The notes: generated from the sequence alone by a model not told the origin. DNA of 64,000 nucleotides from JAWVFM01 sp963823245 (GCA_963823245.1 CAWGKQ010000007.1:1-64000); one strand, 5' to 3'. Positions 54,228 to 63,083 are shown, counted from the first letter of the stretch. Translations and numbers: made by a program.

Positions 54228-55450
54228 CTACAGCATGTCCGCCAGGCGCTCCGCCGCGCGGCGGGCGCCGTCGGTCTCCACCGGCCGGTAGTCCACTTCG
54301 CGGCCGACCTCCTGCGCGATCGCCTCGGCGATCGCGTCGGGGGGCGAGTCGTCGTAGTCCATCTTGCGGCCCGCGCCGTAGCGCTGGAGGCGGTGGTGGA
54401 CATGGAAGTTCTGCTCGAAGTGATGCTCGAGCGGGAAGTAGATGAACGGGCGGCCGTTCGCCGTCAGCTCCATCGACGTCGTGAGCCCGCCCTGCGCCAC
54501 CGCGAGGTCGCAGGCGGCGAGGTGCCGGTAGAGGTTGTGGACGTACGGCCGGACCTCGAGGCCGTCGAGGTAGGGCAGCGAGTCGGGGTCGATCCGCGGC
54601 CCGGCGACGACGATCATGCGCAGCTCGGGCACCGCGCGCTTGGCCGCCGGGTGGGCCTCGATCACGCGGCGCAGCAGGCTCTCGCCGACCCCGGAGCCGC
54701 CCACCGTGACGATGCAGACCTTCTCGTCGTCGCCGTAGCCGAGCTCGGCGCGCAGCGTCTCTCGGTCGCCTAGCTCGGCGGGGTCGAAGCCGGTGACGTA
54801 GCCCGAGAAGTCGAAGTGGTCCTCGGTCCAGTCGCGGATCATCGGCAGGTCGGGGCCGAGCCGCTCGTCGACGATGTCCTCGGGGTTGCCGACGAAGATC
54901 GCCCGGTCGCGGACCTGCGGGTAGTCGTCGATGTGCTCGACCATCTCGGCGTTGTAGTCGGCGGTGAGGAACGCCTCGCGCTCGCCGCCGTCGGCCATCG
55001 GCAGGAAGCCGACGAAATCGGTAAGCCACGCGTAGTGGGCCTTCTTGAGCTCGGGATGCTCGTGCAGGAAGTAGTCGATCTCCCAGCCCTCGTCGGCGAT
55101 CCAAAGGTCGTATCGCTCCTCGGTCATGACGTCGTGGAAGAGCATGAAGTTGGCGACGAGGATCTCGTCCATCCGGCGGTAGCCTGGAAGCACTGCAGGT
55201 CGTGCTCGGCCGACTCCGACTCGAAGTGGCCGGACTCGCTGGCGAGGTGCTCGGAGGCCGGATGGATGCGCTCGCCCTCGCTCTCGAGCACGCGCGTGAC
55301 CGGGTCCTGGGCGAGCCAGTCGATCTGGAGGTCGGGCACGAGCGCGCGGAGCTCCTTCGCGATCGCGACGTCGCGCTGCGCGTGGCCGAGGCCGATCGGG
55401 GAGGAGATGAAGAGGGCGCGCTTTCGCCCGTTGTCGGAGCGATGGCGGTG
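54228..55450 (-). CDS. GT-B glycosyltransferase (MurG/GT28-like), one frameshift, start uncertain
   Basis: The N-terminal part RALFISSPIGLGHAQRDVAI (GLGHA nucleotide-sugar loop) and AKELRALVPDLQIDWLAQDP lies in one frame; after a slip near 55185 YRRMDEILVANFMLFHDVMT and the rest continue to the stop. VCIVTVGGSGVGESLLRRVI is the C-terminal Rossmann start, and AQGGLTTSMELTANGRPFIY with FPLEHHFEQNFHVHHRL is the sugar-nucleotide-binding motif of GT28/UGT enzymes. AAGGAGG lies near 55474. It is embedded between hydrolase paralogs 4 and 3 on the same transcript, so glycosylation and hydrolysis of one compound class is a reasonable inference. Confidence 0.8.
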
Positions 55451-55471
55451 GGGTCGGCTCCGCCTCCTTGT

Positions 55472-56407
55472 CTACTTGCCGCGCGAATTCGCGCAGCGCG
55501 AGGTTGTACGGGACCGGCTTTCGCGGCCGGGGGCGTGGCCGCTGTCGGGGATGCCGCGGTACTCGGCGCCGGCCGCCTCGGCGAGCGCCTCCCCCCCAGC
55601 GGCGGGGTGACGATGTCGAGCTCGCCCTGGAGCACGAGCGCCGGGCAGCGGATCTGAGCCGCCATCTCGCGGAAGCCGTCGCCCAGCGCCGTGAAGACCT
55701 CGGACATCGAGCCGGCGCCGAGCATCTCGGCGATGCCGAGGGTGCGGGCGATCGTTTCGCCGTCGCTCTCGAGCGCCCAGTCGACGACGTACTCCGTCTC
55801 CATCGTCGAGTGCGGCTCCGGCAGGCACAGCTCGGCCCACCACTCGGCGAACTCGCGCAGGTGCTCGCGGATGAAGTGGACGTTGTAGCGCTCGGCTCCC
55901 TCGTAGGTCTCGCGCGGCGCGCGAAGCGCCGCCTTCGTCCACCCCGGCCACTCGCTGCCGTCGGGGAAAATCGGGCCGATGAACACGGCGCCGTCGACGC
56001 GCTCGGGCTGCGTCGCCGCGAGGTAGAGGTTCCACAGCGTTCCCGCCGAGGCCGAGACCGTGATCGCCGAGTCGGTGCCGGTCGCGTCCATCACCGCCAG
56101 AGCGTCGTCGGCGAACTCGTTCGGCCCGTATGCCTCGGGGCTCTGTGGGCGGTCCGAGCGGCCGTTGCCGCGGCCGTCGAAGGTGACGACGCGGAAGTGG
56201 CGGGCGAGGTAGGGGATCTGCGCCTTCCAGAAACGCGAGTGGACAATCGACCAGGTGGGAAGGAGCAGTACGTCGGCTGGCCCTCGCCGTAGACCTCGTA
56301 GAACGTCTGCACGCCGTCGCGCTCGACGTAGCCCTCGCTGTCGGGGTAGATCGCCCGGCTCGGGTCGGCGGGGCGGCGGTCCTGGTGGCTGTCGTGGCGA
56401 TGGCCAC
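55472..56407 (-). CDS. Alpha/beta-hydrolase paralog 4 (first in array), frameshifted
   Basis: PADPSRAIYPDSEGYVERDG with VQTFYEVYGEGQPTY is the shared N-motif. After a slip near 56265 come VHSRFWKAQIPYLARHFRVV and FDGRGNGRSDRPQSPEAYGP, then VMDATGTDSAITVSASAGTL with elbow S-A-S-A-G, LYLAATQPERVDGAVFIGPI, and VLQGELDIVTPP with the acid. After one more slip near 55600 YRGIPDSGHAPGRES carries the catalytic His and NLALREFARQVDKE ends it. The GTG near 56407 is the inferred start. Divergent from the Crp-like gene at 56503. Confidence 0.75.
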   Translation of the reverse strand: MAIATTATRTAAPPTRAGRSTPTARATSSATACRRSTRSTARASRRTAPSHLVDCPLAFLEGADPLPRPPLPRRHLRRPRQRPLGPPTEPRGIRAERVRRRRSGGDGRDRHRLGDHGLGLGGNAVEPLPRGDAARARRRRRVHRPDFPRRQRVAGVDEGGASRAARDLRGSRALQRPLHPRAPARVRRVVGRAVPAGAALDDGDGVRRRLGARERRRNDRPHPRHRRDARRRLDVRGLHGAGRRLPRDGGSDPLPGARAPGRARHRHPAAGGEALAEAAGAEYRGIPDSGHAPGRESRSRTTSRCANSRGK

Positions 56408-56502
56408 CTTGCGCGCCAACCCTCTCACGTTCGCCGTGGCGCCGTCCGCGGATTGCTCCGCGCTGCGAGCGCGTCGAATTACACACCGGATATTGTCGGC
56501 GC

Positions 56503-57190
56503 GTGAGCATCCTCCTGGCCAGACGACGATCCGGCGATCGGCTTCCTCGGCGTACTCGATCCCGAGCAGCTCGAGGCGCTTCACGAGCGCGGCATCAACA
56601 GGCGCTTTCGCAAGGGCCAGGCGATCTTCCACGAGGGCGGTACCTCCGATCGAGTGGTGATCCTGCTCTCGGGGCGGGTCAAGGTGTCGACCACCACCGA
56701 GGAGGGCCGCGAAATCGTGCTGGCCTTCCGCGGCCCGGGCGACATGCTCGGCGAGCTCTCGGCGATCGACAGCGAGCCCCGCTCGGCCACGGTCGAGGCG
56801 ATCGAGCCCGTCGAGGCGCTCGCTCTTGCGGCCAACGACTTCCGGTCGTTCCTGATCGCCCACCCCGACGTAGCGCTGATGCTGCTGCGGATGCTGAGCC
56901 GGCGCCTTCGCGACGCCGACCGCAAGCGGGTCGAGTTCGCCGCCCACGACACGGTCGGCAGAGTCGCAGCCCGGCTGGTCGAGCTCGCCGAGCGCTACGG
57001 CGAGCCGGCGACGCGGGGCATCCGCGTGGGCCTACCCCTCTCCCAGGAGGAGCTCGCGAGCTGGACGGGCGCCTCCCGCGAGGCGGTCTCGAAGGCGCTC
57101 GGGACGCTGCGAAAGGTCGGCTGGGTCGTCACCGAGCGGCGGCGGATCACCGTGCTCGACCTCGAGGCGCTCCGGCGCCGGTCTGCCTAG
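56503..57190 (+). CDS. Crp/Fnr-family transcriptional regulator, one frameshift
   Basis: GTG 56503 starts the frame; after a slip near 56530 it reads IGFLGVLDPEQLEALHERGI and RRFRKGQAIFHEGGTSDRVV (cyclic-nucleotide-binding beta roll) with GPGDMLGELSAIDSEPRSAT (GE..L phosphate cassette; Arg-Ser-Ala follows as R-S-A-T). The C-terminal helix-turn-helix is LPLSQEELASWTGASREAVS and KALGTLRKVGWVV. Binding cAMP or another effector is likely. It is divergent from the hydrolase/glycosyltransferase array, 95 bp apart, so it probably regulates it. Confidence 0.88.
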
Positions 57191-57197
57191 GGCCCGG

Positions 57198-59030
57198 TCA
57201 GGCTCGGGCGCGTCGCGCCAGCTTCGCCCGGGCCGTCTTGTCGAGCTCGACCTTGCGCAGGCGGATCGCGTCGGGCGTGACCTCGACGCAGTCGTCGGTG
57301 TGGAGGAACTCCAACGCCTGGTCGAGCGAGAGGCGGCGGGCGGGAATGAGGCGCACGAGGAGGTCGGCGCTCGCGGCGCGGACGTTGGTCTGGTGCTTCT
57401 CCTTCGTCGGGTTGACGTCGAGGTCCTGCGCGCGGGCGTTCTCGCCGATGATCATGCCTTCGTAGACATCCTCGCCGGGCGCGATGAACAGGGCTCCGCG
57501 CTCCTGAAGGCCGAAGAGCGCGAAGCTGGCGGCGGTGCCGCCGCGGTCGGCGACGAGGGCGCCGGTGGGGCGGGCGCGGAGCTCGCCCGCCCATGGCTCC
57601 CAGCCGTCGAAGACGTGGTGGAGAATGCCGCTGCCGCGGGTCTCGGTGACGAACTCCGTTCGGAAGCCGAGCAGCCCGCGAGCCGAGACCCGGTAGTCGA
57701 GGCGCGCCCAGCCGGTTCCGTGGTTGACCATCTGCACGAGCCGGCCTTTTCGCAGCGCCAATAGCTGGGTGACGACGCCGATGTAGTCCTCAGGGACGTC
57801 AATGGCTAGGCGCTCGACCGGCTCGTGGACGGTCCCGTCGATCTCCCGGGTCAGTACCCGCGGCTGACCGGCGGTGAGCTCGAACCCCTCGCGGCGCATC
57901 AGCTCCAGAAGGACGACCAACTGAAGCTCGCCACGCCCGTGGACCTCCCACGTGTCCGGTCGATCGGTATCGCGAACGCGGATCGAGACGTTCCCGACCA
58001 GCTCCTGGTCGAGGCGGGCGCGGATCTGGCGAGCGGTCAGCTTGCTGCCGCTTCGCCCAGCGAGGGGGGAGGTGTTGGCCCCAACGACTATCGCCAGCGA
58101 CGGCTCGTCGACCGAGATCACGGGCAGCGGGCGGGGATCATCCGGATCGGCGAGCGTCTCGCCTATCGTCACCTCGGGGATTCCCGCGACGGCGATGATC
58201 TCGCCGGCCCCGGCCTCCTCGGCGCTTACCCGCTCGAGGGCGTCCGTGACGAAGAGCTCACCCACCGTCGCTCGGCGGATCTCGCCGTCGGCGCGGCACC
58301 AGGCAACCTGCTGGCCGGCGTGAATCGTCCCGTGGCGCACCCGGCAGAGCGCCAATCGGCCCAGATAGGGGGAGGCGTCGAGGTTCGTCACCTGCGCCTG
58401 GAGCGGGTGATCCGGGTCGTGCTCGGGGGCGGGGATGCGCTCGATGATGAGGTCCAGAAGAGGCACCAGATCCGTTCCCTCGGCGTCCTGCTCGAGGGAT
58501 GCCCAGCCGGCCCGCGCGTTCGTGTAGACGATCGGGAAGTCGATCTGCTCCTCGTCGGCGTCGAGGTCGAGGAAGAGCTCGTAGACCTCGTCGACGACGG
58601 CGCCGATGCGGGCGTCTGGGCGATCCACCTTGTTGACGACGAGGATCAGCGGCAGCCTTGCCTCCAGTGCCTTCCGCAGGACGAAGCGGGTCTGTGGAAG
58701 GGGGCCCTCGGACGCGTCTACGAGCAGCAGCGCGCCGTCGACCATCGTCAGCCCACGCTCGACCTCGCCGCCGAAGTCCGCATGGCCCGGGGTATCGACG
58801 ATGTTGAGCTTGGTCTCTCGATAGCGGACGGCGGTGTTCTTGGCGAGGATCGTGATGCCCTTTTCGCGCTCCAGGTCCATCGAGTCCATCACGCGCTCGG
58901 CGACGTCCTGACCGCTGCGGAAGGCGCCCGACTGCCAGAGCATCGCGTCGACCAGCGTCGTCTTGCCGTGGTCGACGTGGGCAATGATCGCCAGGTTGCG
59001 GAGGTCCTCGCGGCGCGCTCTCGAGAACAC
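57198..59030 (-). CDS. typA: Ribosome-associated GTPase TypA/BipA
   Basis: Intact 610 aa from GTG 59030. NLAIIAHVDHGKTTLVDAML is G1, REKGITILAKNTAVRY G2, NIVDTPGHADFGGEVERGL G3, LILVVNKVDRPDAR G4 and PIVYTNARAGWASL G5. Domain III/V segments (LELMRREGFELTAGQPRVLT, RGLLGFRTEFVTETRGSGIL with HHVFDGWEPW) and the C-terminal domain (GMIIGENARAQDLDVNPTKE) are BipA-type. It works in ribosome assembly and stress adaptation. A housekeeping gene free of slips, which helps calibrate the sequence quality. Confidence 0.95.
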   Translation of the reverse strand: MFSRARREDLRNLAIIAHVDHGKTTLVDAMLWQSGAFRSGQDVAERVMDSMDLEREKGITILAKNTAVRYRETKLNIVDTPGHADFGGEVERGLTMVDGALLLVDASEGPLPQTRFVLRKALEARLPLILVVNKVDRPDARIGAVVDEVYELFLDLDADEEQIDFPIVYTNARAGWASLEQDAEGTDLVPLLDLIIERIPAPEHDPDHPLQAQVTNLDASPYLGRLALCRVRHGTIHAGQQVAWCRADGEIRRATVGELFVTDALERVSAEEAGAGEIIAVAGIPEVTIGETLADPDDPRPLPVISVDEPSLAIVVGANTSPLAGRSGSKLTARQIRARLDQELVGNVSIRVRDTDRPDTWEVHGRGELQLVVLLELMRREGFELTAGQPRVLTREIDGTVHEPVERLAIDVPEDYIGVVTQLLALRKGRLVQMVNHGTGWARLDYRVSARGLLGFRTEFVTETRGSGILHHVFDGWEPWAGELRARPTGALVADRGGTAASFALFGLQERGALFIAPGEDVYEGMIIGENARAQDLDVNPTKEKHQTNVRAASADLLVRLIPARRLSLDQALEFLHTDDCVEVTPDAIRLRKVELDKTARAKLARRARA

Positions 59031-59040
59031 AGGATGCGGC

Positions 59041-59403
59041 CTAGGGCCCGTGGCGCTCCTGCTCCTCGACGGTCAGCTCCGCCCACGGAACCGCCTCGAG
59101 CCGCTCGGCCGGGATCGGCTCGCCGCTTTCGATCGACAGCCCGTAGCTGCCCTCGGCGAGCCGCGCCTCGGCGCGCTCGACGGCGGCCAGCTCGGCCTCG
59201 AGCTGCTCGATCAGCGCGTCGTCGACCTGCTCCTGCTCGATCTCCTCGCCCTGGTCCTCGGGATCTGGGTCGACGTCGACCTCATCGACCTCGCTCGCCC
59301 GAACTCGCCGGTGGTCGGCGAGCGAGCTCTCGATCCGCTCCCGGGCGCTGGTGAGGAGCTCGCGGGCGCGGTCCTCGTCGATCTCAGTCCTTGGCTCACT
59401 CAT
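59041..59403 (-). CDS. TraR/DksA-like protein lacking the zinc-finger cysteines
   Basis: Intact 120 aa. A coiled-coil with EQLEAELAAVERAEARLAEG is followed by SYGLSIESGEPIPAERLEAV with PWAELTVEEQER. In DksA/TraR the same block reads YG.C..CG..I...RL.A.P....C..C; here all Cys are replaced (L, S, L/V, E). The structural context YG....G.PIP..RLEA.P is otherwise kept. It would bind in the RNA polymerase secondary channel without a zinc site, or not bind. Located 10 nt upstream of typA on the same strand; both may be in one operon. Confidence 0.85.
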   Translation of the reverse strand: MSEPRTEIDEDRARELLTSARERIESSLADHRRVRASEVDEVDVDPDPEDQGEEIEQEQVDDALIEQLEAELAAVERAEARLAEGSYGLSIESGEPIPAERLEAVPWAELTVEEQERHGP

Positions 59404-59871
59404 CTAGGTCTCCCCCTCGTAGTAGTCGACATGGCCGTCCGCGCGGCGCAGGATCACGTGGTCGTCGCGGTTGCCGGGCCACACGCCGATCTTGTCGGAG
59501 TCGGGATAGACGGCCACCGAGGGCTCGCGCGCGCTCGAGAACATCAGGATGCGGGCCGACTCGTCACCGCGGTTGGTCGCCTTGTGGGCGCCCTCGGGGC
59601 CCGGCGGGAACCGGACGATGTCGCCGCGCCCCAGCTCCTCCTCGCCCTCGGGGGTCCGAACGATCACGGCCCCGTCGAGCACCAGCAGCCACTCCTCCTC
59701 GTACTCGTAGTGGTACGGGCACAGGCTCTCGCCCGGCGGCATCTCGTATGACTTGACCGTAAGCGCCTCGCCGCCCGCCTCCTTGCCGACGAAGGCTGCG
59801 GCGCAGCGCCAGCCCTCCGGGTCGGCGTCGTCGTACTCGTATTGGGAGGTGAAGACGTTCGCTCGTTTCAT
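59404..59871 (-). CDS. Cupin-domain protein
   Basis: Intact 155 aa. SLCPYHYEYEEEWLLVLDGA is cupin motif 1 (H..E.E....L.G) and LGRGDIVRFPPGPEGAHKAT motif 2 with the conserved His. The C-terminus EPSVAVYPDSDKIGVWPGNR is the ending typical of a cupin group found next to regulators. Its stop is adjacent to the start of the DksA-like gene (59403), so the genes are linked. Confidence 0.85.
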   Translation of the reverse strand: MKRANVFTSQYEYDDADPEGWRCAAAFVGKEAGGEALTVKSYEMPPGESLCPYHYEYEEEWLLVLDGAVIVRTPEGEEELGRGDIVRFPPGPEGAHKATNRGDESARILMFSSAREPSVAVYPDSDKIGVWPGNRDDHVILRRADGHVDYYEGET

Positions 59872-59943
59872 GGTTGCGATTATCGCCGTTGAACCCCGGA
59901 TGGGTCGGTGGCCGTATGCCGGTTAGCGACGAAGGAGACATTG

Positions 59944-60131
59944 ATGAGGCGCATGAGGATCCGAATCGCCGCGCTTGGCGCGGTGGCCACCCTCGCAGCT
60001 GTGGGGGCGGCGGGGTGCGGGTCGAGCAGCAGCGATTCGAGCACGAGCGCGGGTCCCACCCCGACGAGCCGACGACGCCGACGAGCACGACATCGAGCGG
60101 CGGCGGCAACAGCGGCGGCTACGGCTACTGA
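59944..60131 (+). CDS. Small lipoprotein, one frameshift
   Basis: GAAGGAG at 59931-59937 precedes ATG 59944. MRRMRIRIAALGAVATLAAV with GAAGC is a lipobox signal peptide. The mature part is a short Ser/Gly/Thr/Pro-rich tail (SSSSDSSTSAGPTPTS); after a slip near 60075 it ends TTSSGGGNSGGYGY. About 62 aa, low complexity; probably an exposed linker peptide. A long hairpin follows the stop. Confidence 0.6.
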
Positions 60132-60140
60132 GCCCGGCAG

Positions 60141-60185
60141 GCCGTCCTGGCTAGTGCTCGTCCTGCGAGCAAAGCCCAGGACGGC
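60141..60185 (+). terminator. 45-nt extended hairpin
   Basis: Outer arms GCCGTCCTGG (60141-60150) and CCAGGACGGC (60176-60185) pair perfectly over 10 bp; an inner hairpin TGCTCG-TCCTG-CGAGCA (60155-60171) stacks above a 4-base internal loop. It lies 10 bases after the small-lipoprotein stop. Terminator is the simplest reading; a structured leader of the next lipoprotein gene is possible. Confidence 0.55.
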
Positions 60186-60198
60186 CCGGCAGATTCGG

Positions 60199-60750
60199 GT
60201 GATTGCGGGGGCGATCGGCGCCGCTTTAGCCCTTTCCCTCGCTGCTTGCGGGAGCAGCGGCGGCACCACCGACGCCGCGGGCACGCCAGCGCGCGGCGCC
60301 GGGCTACGCGCCTACCTGGCGAAGATCGAACCCCTCCGCCTCGCCGTCAACGACCTCCTCGACGAGGCCGACCCCATCCTCGGCGCCTACCACGAGCACC
60401 GCATCGGCCCGAAGGAGGCCCGGCGGCGCTTCGGGCGTCTCGAGCGCCGGTTCGCCCGCTACGCGGCCGAGGTGGCGGCGGTGCGGCCGGTGCCGCGCTC
60501 GATCGCGGCGGCCCAGGCGGCGTACGCGCACACCTACGTCCTCGAGGACTCATACCTGAGCGCCCTCACCGCGGCGCTTCCCGAGCGCGACTTCGCCGAC
60601 CTCCCGCACACCGCAGATCGCCAGCGGGCCGCCGTCATCGCCTGGCGGATTCGCCTCGAGGTTGTAGCGCGGCACCTCGGCGTCCGGCTGCCGCACGACC
60701 TCCAGCAGGCCGGTCGCGGTGAGATCGCGCCGTCGCCGGAGGGCGACTAG
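60199..60750 (+). CDS. Lipoprotein, unknown function
   Basis: GTG 60199 gives MIAGAIGAALALSLAACGSS, a lipobox signal (SLAAC). An upstream GTG (60154) lies inside the hairpin and would add a charged N-terminus. The mature part is helical: AYLAKIEPLRLAVNDLLDEA, PKEARRRFGRLERRFARYAA, SIAAAQAAYAHTYVLEDSYL, a four-helix-bundle-like pattern. Function unknown. Convergent with the GH3 gene, 6 nt apart. Confidence 0.7.
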   Translation: MIAGAIGAALALSLAACGSSGGTTDAAGTPARGAGLRAYLAKIEPLRLAVNDLLDEADPILGAYHEHRIGPKEARRRFGRLERRFARYAAEVAAVRPVPRSIAAAQAAYAHTYVLEDSYLSALTAALPERDFADLPHTADRQRAAVIAWRIRLEVVARHLGVRLPHDLQQAGRGEIAPSPEGD

Positions 60751-60756
60751 CGGCTC

Positions 60757-61908
60757 CTACCTTAGGGAAGCGCGCAGCGCCAGCACCCGGCGCTCGGAGC
60801 GGTGGAAGGCCGCGAGGTCGAAGCGGCGCTTGCGAAGGCCGCGGGTGAGCTCCGTGGTGGCGGTGAGCGCGTCGGCGGGCGAGCTGTAGAGCAGGAGGTC
60901 CGTGCCCGCCGTCGCCCCGAGGTCGGCGAGCCGGGCCGGGCCGCCCACGGCGCGGGCGGCGGTTGTGTCGAGCGCGTCGGTGATGGAGACGCCCTGGAAG
61001 CCGAGACGGTGGCGGAGCTCGCCGGTTGCCATGCGGCCCGCGATCGCCGCCGGCATGGGGGAGAGGTGCGGGTAGATGGCCATGGAGAGCATCACCATCG
61101 GCCCGTCGTTCGCGATGAAGCGGTGGTAGGGACTCTCGTCGATCGAGCGCAGCTTGCGGTTCGGGATCCTGATCCTCTGAACGGCCACATCCGTGTTGGC
61201 CCGAGCTGCGCCGAGGCCCGGGAAGTGCTTCGCAGTCGCGCCGACCCCGCGGGCGGCGAGACCGGTTGCGAACGCGTTCGCGCGGCTCGAGACCCTGCCG
61301 GCGCTCTCGCCGAAGGAGCGATGCTCGGCACCGATGGCGCTGCCCGGGCGGGCGACGTCCAGCACCGGCGCGAGGTCGACGTTGACGCCCGCGCGGCGCA
61401 GGAGGCGGCCGGTCTTCGACCCCTGCCTGCGAACGTAGGCCGCCCCGTGGCGCCCCATCGCCTCGGCCGAGCCCGACGGCGGCCCAGGCAGGCGCTTCAC
61501 GAGCCCGCCCTCCTGGTCGATCATCACGAGGAGCGTGGAGCGGAGCCCCGGCGGGCGCTTGATCCGCTGGAGCCTGCGGACGAGTCGGCGCGCCCCTGAG
61601 GCCGAGTCGAAGTTGTCGGCGAAGAGGATCACGCCCGAGATCCGCCCGGCAGCGATGAGGCGGCGGACCGTCTTCGGCGGGTGCTTGCCGTGAAAGCCGG
61701 TGACGACCCTGATGCCTGCGAGCTGGGCGTTGGTGAGGTGGGGGAGGTTCGAGCCGTCGCCGTCGGAGGTGCCGGCGCCGACGGCGGCGCCGACGATGAG
61801 TGCCGCGACGGCGAGCACGCCCAGGGCCACTCGGCGGCGGGACGCGACTCGGCGGCGCACGAGCGCCTGGCGCCGCGCGCGGCGCCGCTCGAGAGCCGGC
61901 TCGCTCAC
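60757..61908 (-). CDS. Glycoside hydrolase family 3 (NagZ-like beta-N-acetylhexosaminidase), membrane-anchored
   Basis: Intact 383 aa from GTG 61908, which overlaps the previous stop (GTGA). One N-terminal helix (RVALGVLAVAALIVGAAVGA) anchors the enzyme outside. The GH3 barrel has LLVMIDQEGGLVKRLPGPP, GVNVDLAPVLDVARPGSAIG, GATAKHFPGLGAARANTDVA (KHFPG substrate motif) and GFQGVSITDALDTTAARAV with the nucleophile Asp. NagZ-type enzymes remove GlcNAc from cell-wall fragments, which would feed the NagA/NagB route at 37-39 kb. Confidence 0.88.
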   Translation of the reverse strand: MSEPALERRRARRQALVRRRVASRRRVALGVLAVAALIVGAAVGAGTSDGDGSNLPHLTNAQLAGIRVVTGFHGKHPPKTVRRLIAAGRISGVILFADNFDSASGARRLVRRLQRIKRPPGLRSTLLVMIDQEGGLVKRLPGPPSGSAEAMGRHGAAYVRRQGSKTGRLLRRAGVNVDLAPVLDVARPGSAIGAEHRSFGESAGRVSSRANAFATGLAARGVGATAKHFPGLGAARANTDVAVQRIRIPNRKLRSIDESPYHRFIANDGPMVMLSMAIYPHLSPMPAAIAGRMATGELRHRLGFQGVSITDALDTTAARAVGGPARLADLGATAGTDLLLYSSPADALTATTELTRGLRKRRFDLAAFHRSERRVLALRASLR

Positions 61909-62552
61909 AGGTTGCGCAGAGCCTCGGCGACCGGCGTTTCGCCGGCGAGCAGGTCGAACGACCTGCGCGCGGTCGCCGGCTCGTCGAGGCAGCCGACCAG
62001 CGTCGCGGCGACATCGTCTCGGGGAACCTGCCCGGAGCGGCCGAGGTCGGCGGCGACGTCGATGCGGCCGGTGCCCTCGTCGTCGGTGAGCCCGCCCGGG
62101 CGAACGATCGAGTAGTCGAGCGAGCTCGCCTCCACCTGGGCGTCGGCCTCGGCCTTCGCCTGGTAGTAGGGCCGCATCTCCTCGCTCCACGAGTCCGGGT
62201 GGTTGGCGCCGATCGCGGAGACCATCAGGTAGCGGCGCACGCCGGCGGTCTCGGCGGCCTCGATCAGCTTCACGGCCGCGCCGTAGTCGACGGTGCGCTT
62301 GCGTGCCGCGCCGCTGCCTGCGCCTGCGCCGGCGGCGAACACCACCGCGTCGGCACCGTCGATCACGGGCATCAGCTCCGCCGCGTCGCGCTCCTCGAGG
62401 TCGAATGCGGTCGCCTGGGCTCCGATCGCCTCGAGGTCGCTCGCGTGGTCGGGGTTGCGGATCAGGCCGCGCCCGGTGTCGCCTCGCTCGGCGAGGAGGC
62501 GAAGCATCCGCAACGCGATCTTTCCGTGCCCGCCGGCGATGACGACGTCCAT
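61905..62552 (-). CDS. NAD(P)-binding (atypical SDR) protein
   Basis: Intact 215 aa. MDVVIAGGHGKIALRMLRLL is the nucleotide-binding GGxGKIA, ADAVVFAAGAGAGSG follows, and VRRYLMVSAIGANHPD with YYQAKAEADAQVEASSLDYS and IVRPGGLTDDEGTG are SDR_a5-type segments (S.IGA, Y..K). Family members are NAD(P)H-dependent regulators or reductases. Its stop overlaps the GH3 GTG. Confidence 0.85.
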   Translation of the reverse strand: MDVVIAGGHGKIALRMLRLLAERGDTGRGLIRNPDHASDLEAIGAQATAFDLEERDAAELMPVIDGADAVVFAAGAGAGSGAARKRTVDYGAAVKLIEAAETAGVRRYLMVSAIGANHPDSWSEEMRPYYQAKAEADAQVEASSLDYSIVRPGGLTDDEGTGRIDVAADLGRSGQVPRDDVAATLVGCLDEPATARRSFDLLAGETPVAEALRNL

Positions 62553-62573
62553 CGCATCGAGACTAGCGCCGCC

Positions 62574-63029
62574 TCAATTCGGCCGCAGCGGCTTGCGGTA
62601 GTAGACGCGCGAGAAGCCTCCGTCCACCCGCCGGTCGTACTCGCGCCAGCCGAGCCGCGGGTAGAGCTCGATGTTCTCGGTCATCGCGGCGTTCGTGTAG
62701 AGGCGAAGCTCCACGAAGCCGAGCTCGCGCCCGTGGCGCTCGGCGAAATCCAGCAGCGCGCGCCCGTGGCCACGGTGCTGGAGCACGGGGTCGACGGCGA
62801 CGTTTTCGACCAGCATGTGATCGCGCCCGCAACGCAGAACGATCAGGCCGACGATTGCGGGGCCATCGTCGAGGACGAACACCTCCTCGGTGCTGATGAG
62901 CTCTTCCGGGTCGGAGTCCATCGGCGCCGGCCGCATGCCGATGCGTTCCACGTAGGGCTCGTAGGCGCGCTCCACCAACTCGACGATCTGAGTGGCGTCA
63001 TCCGGCGTTGCAGGGCGAATGCCGATGCC
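62574..63029 (-). CDS. GNAT-family N-acetyltransferase, start uncertain
   Basis: GIGIRPATPDDATQIVELVE is the GNAT N-terminal strand-helix, DDGPAIVGLIVLRCGRDHML, VAVDPVLQHRGHGRALLDFA the acetyl-CoA loop (Q..G.G..L) and MTENIELYPRLGWREYDRRV the C-terminal part. No ATG, GTG or TTG precedes GIGIRPAT after the in-frame stop; a GTG at 62978 would delete the first strand, so the start may be a rare codon or a slip. About 150 aa. Substrate unknown. Confidence 0.8.
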   Translation of the reverse strand, partial: GIGIRPATPDDATQIVELVERAYEPYVERIGMRPAPMDSDPEELISTEEVFVLDDGPAIVGLIVLRCGRDHMLVENVAVDPVLQHRGHGRALLDFAERHGRELGFVELRLYTNAAMTENIELYPRLGWREYDRRVDGGFSRVYYRKPLRPN

Positions 63030-63083
63030 GTCAGGGTCTCACGGTTCGCCCCGCTTCGCCGGGCCGCTAGCGTGCGCGCCGCG

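Noticed and set aside
53695..56094. 799-codon minus-strand frame as one giant fusion of hydrolases and glycosyltransferase
   Set aside because: Only the first 180 and a stretch near residue 650 are family-like; between them the glycosyltransferase is encoded in another frame, so the open frame is a chance connection between separate genes.
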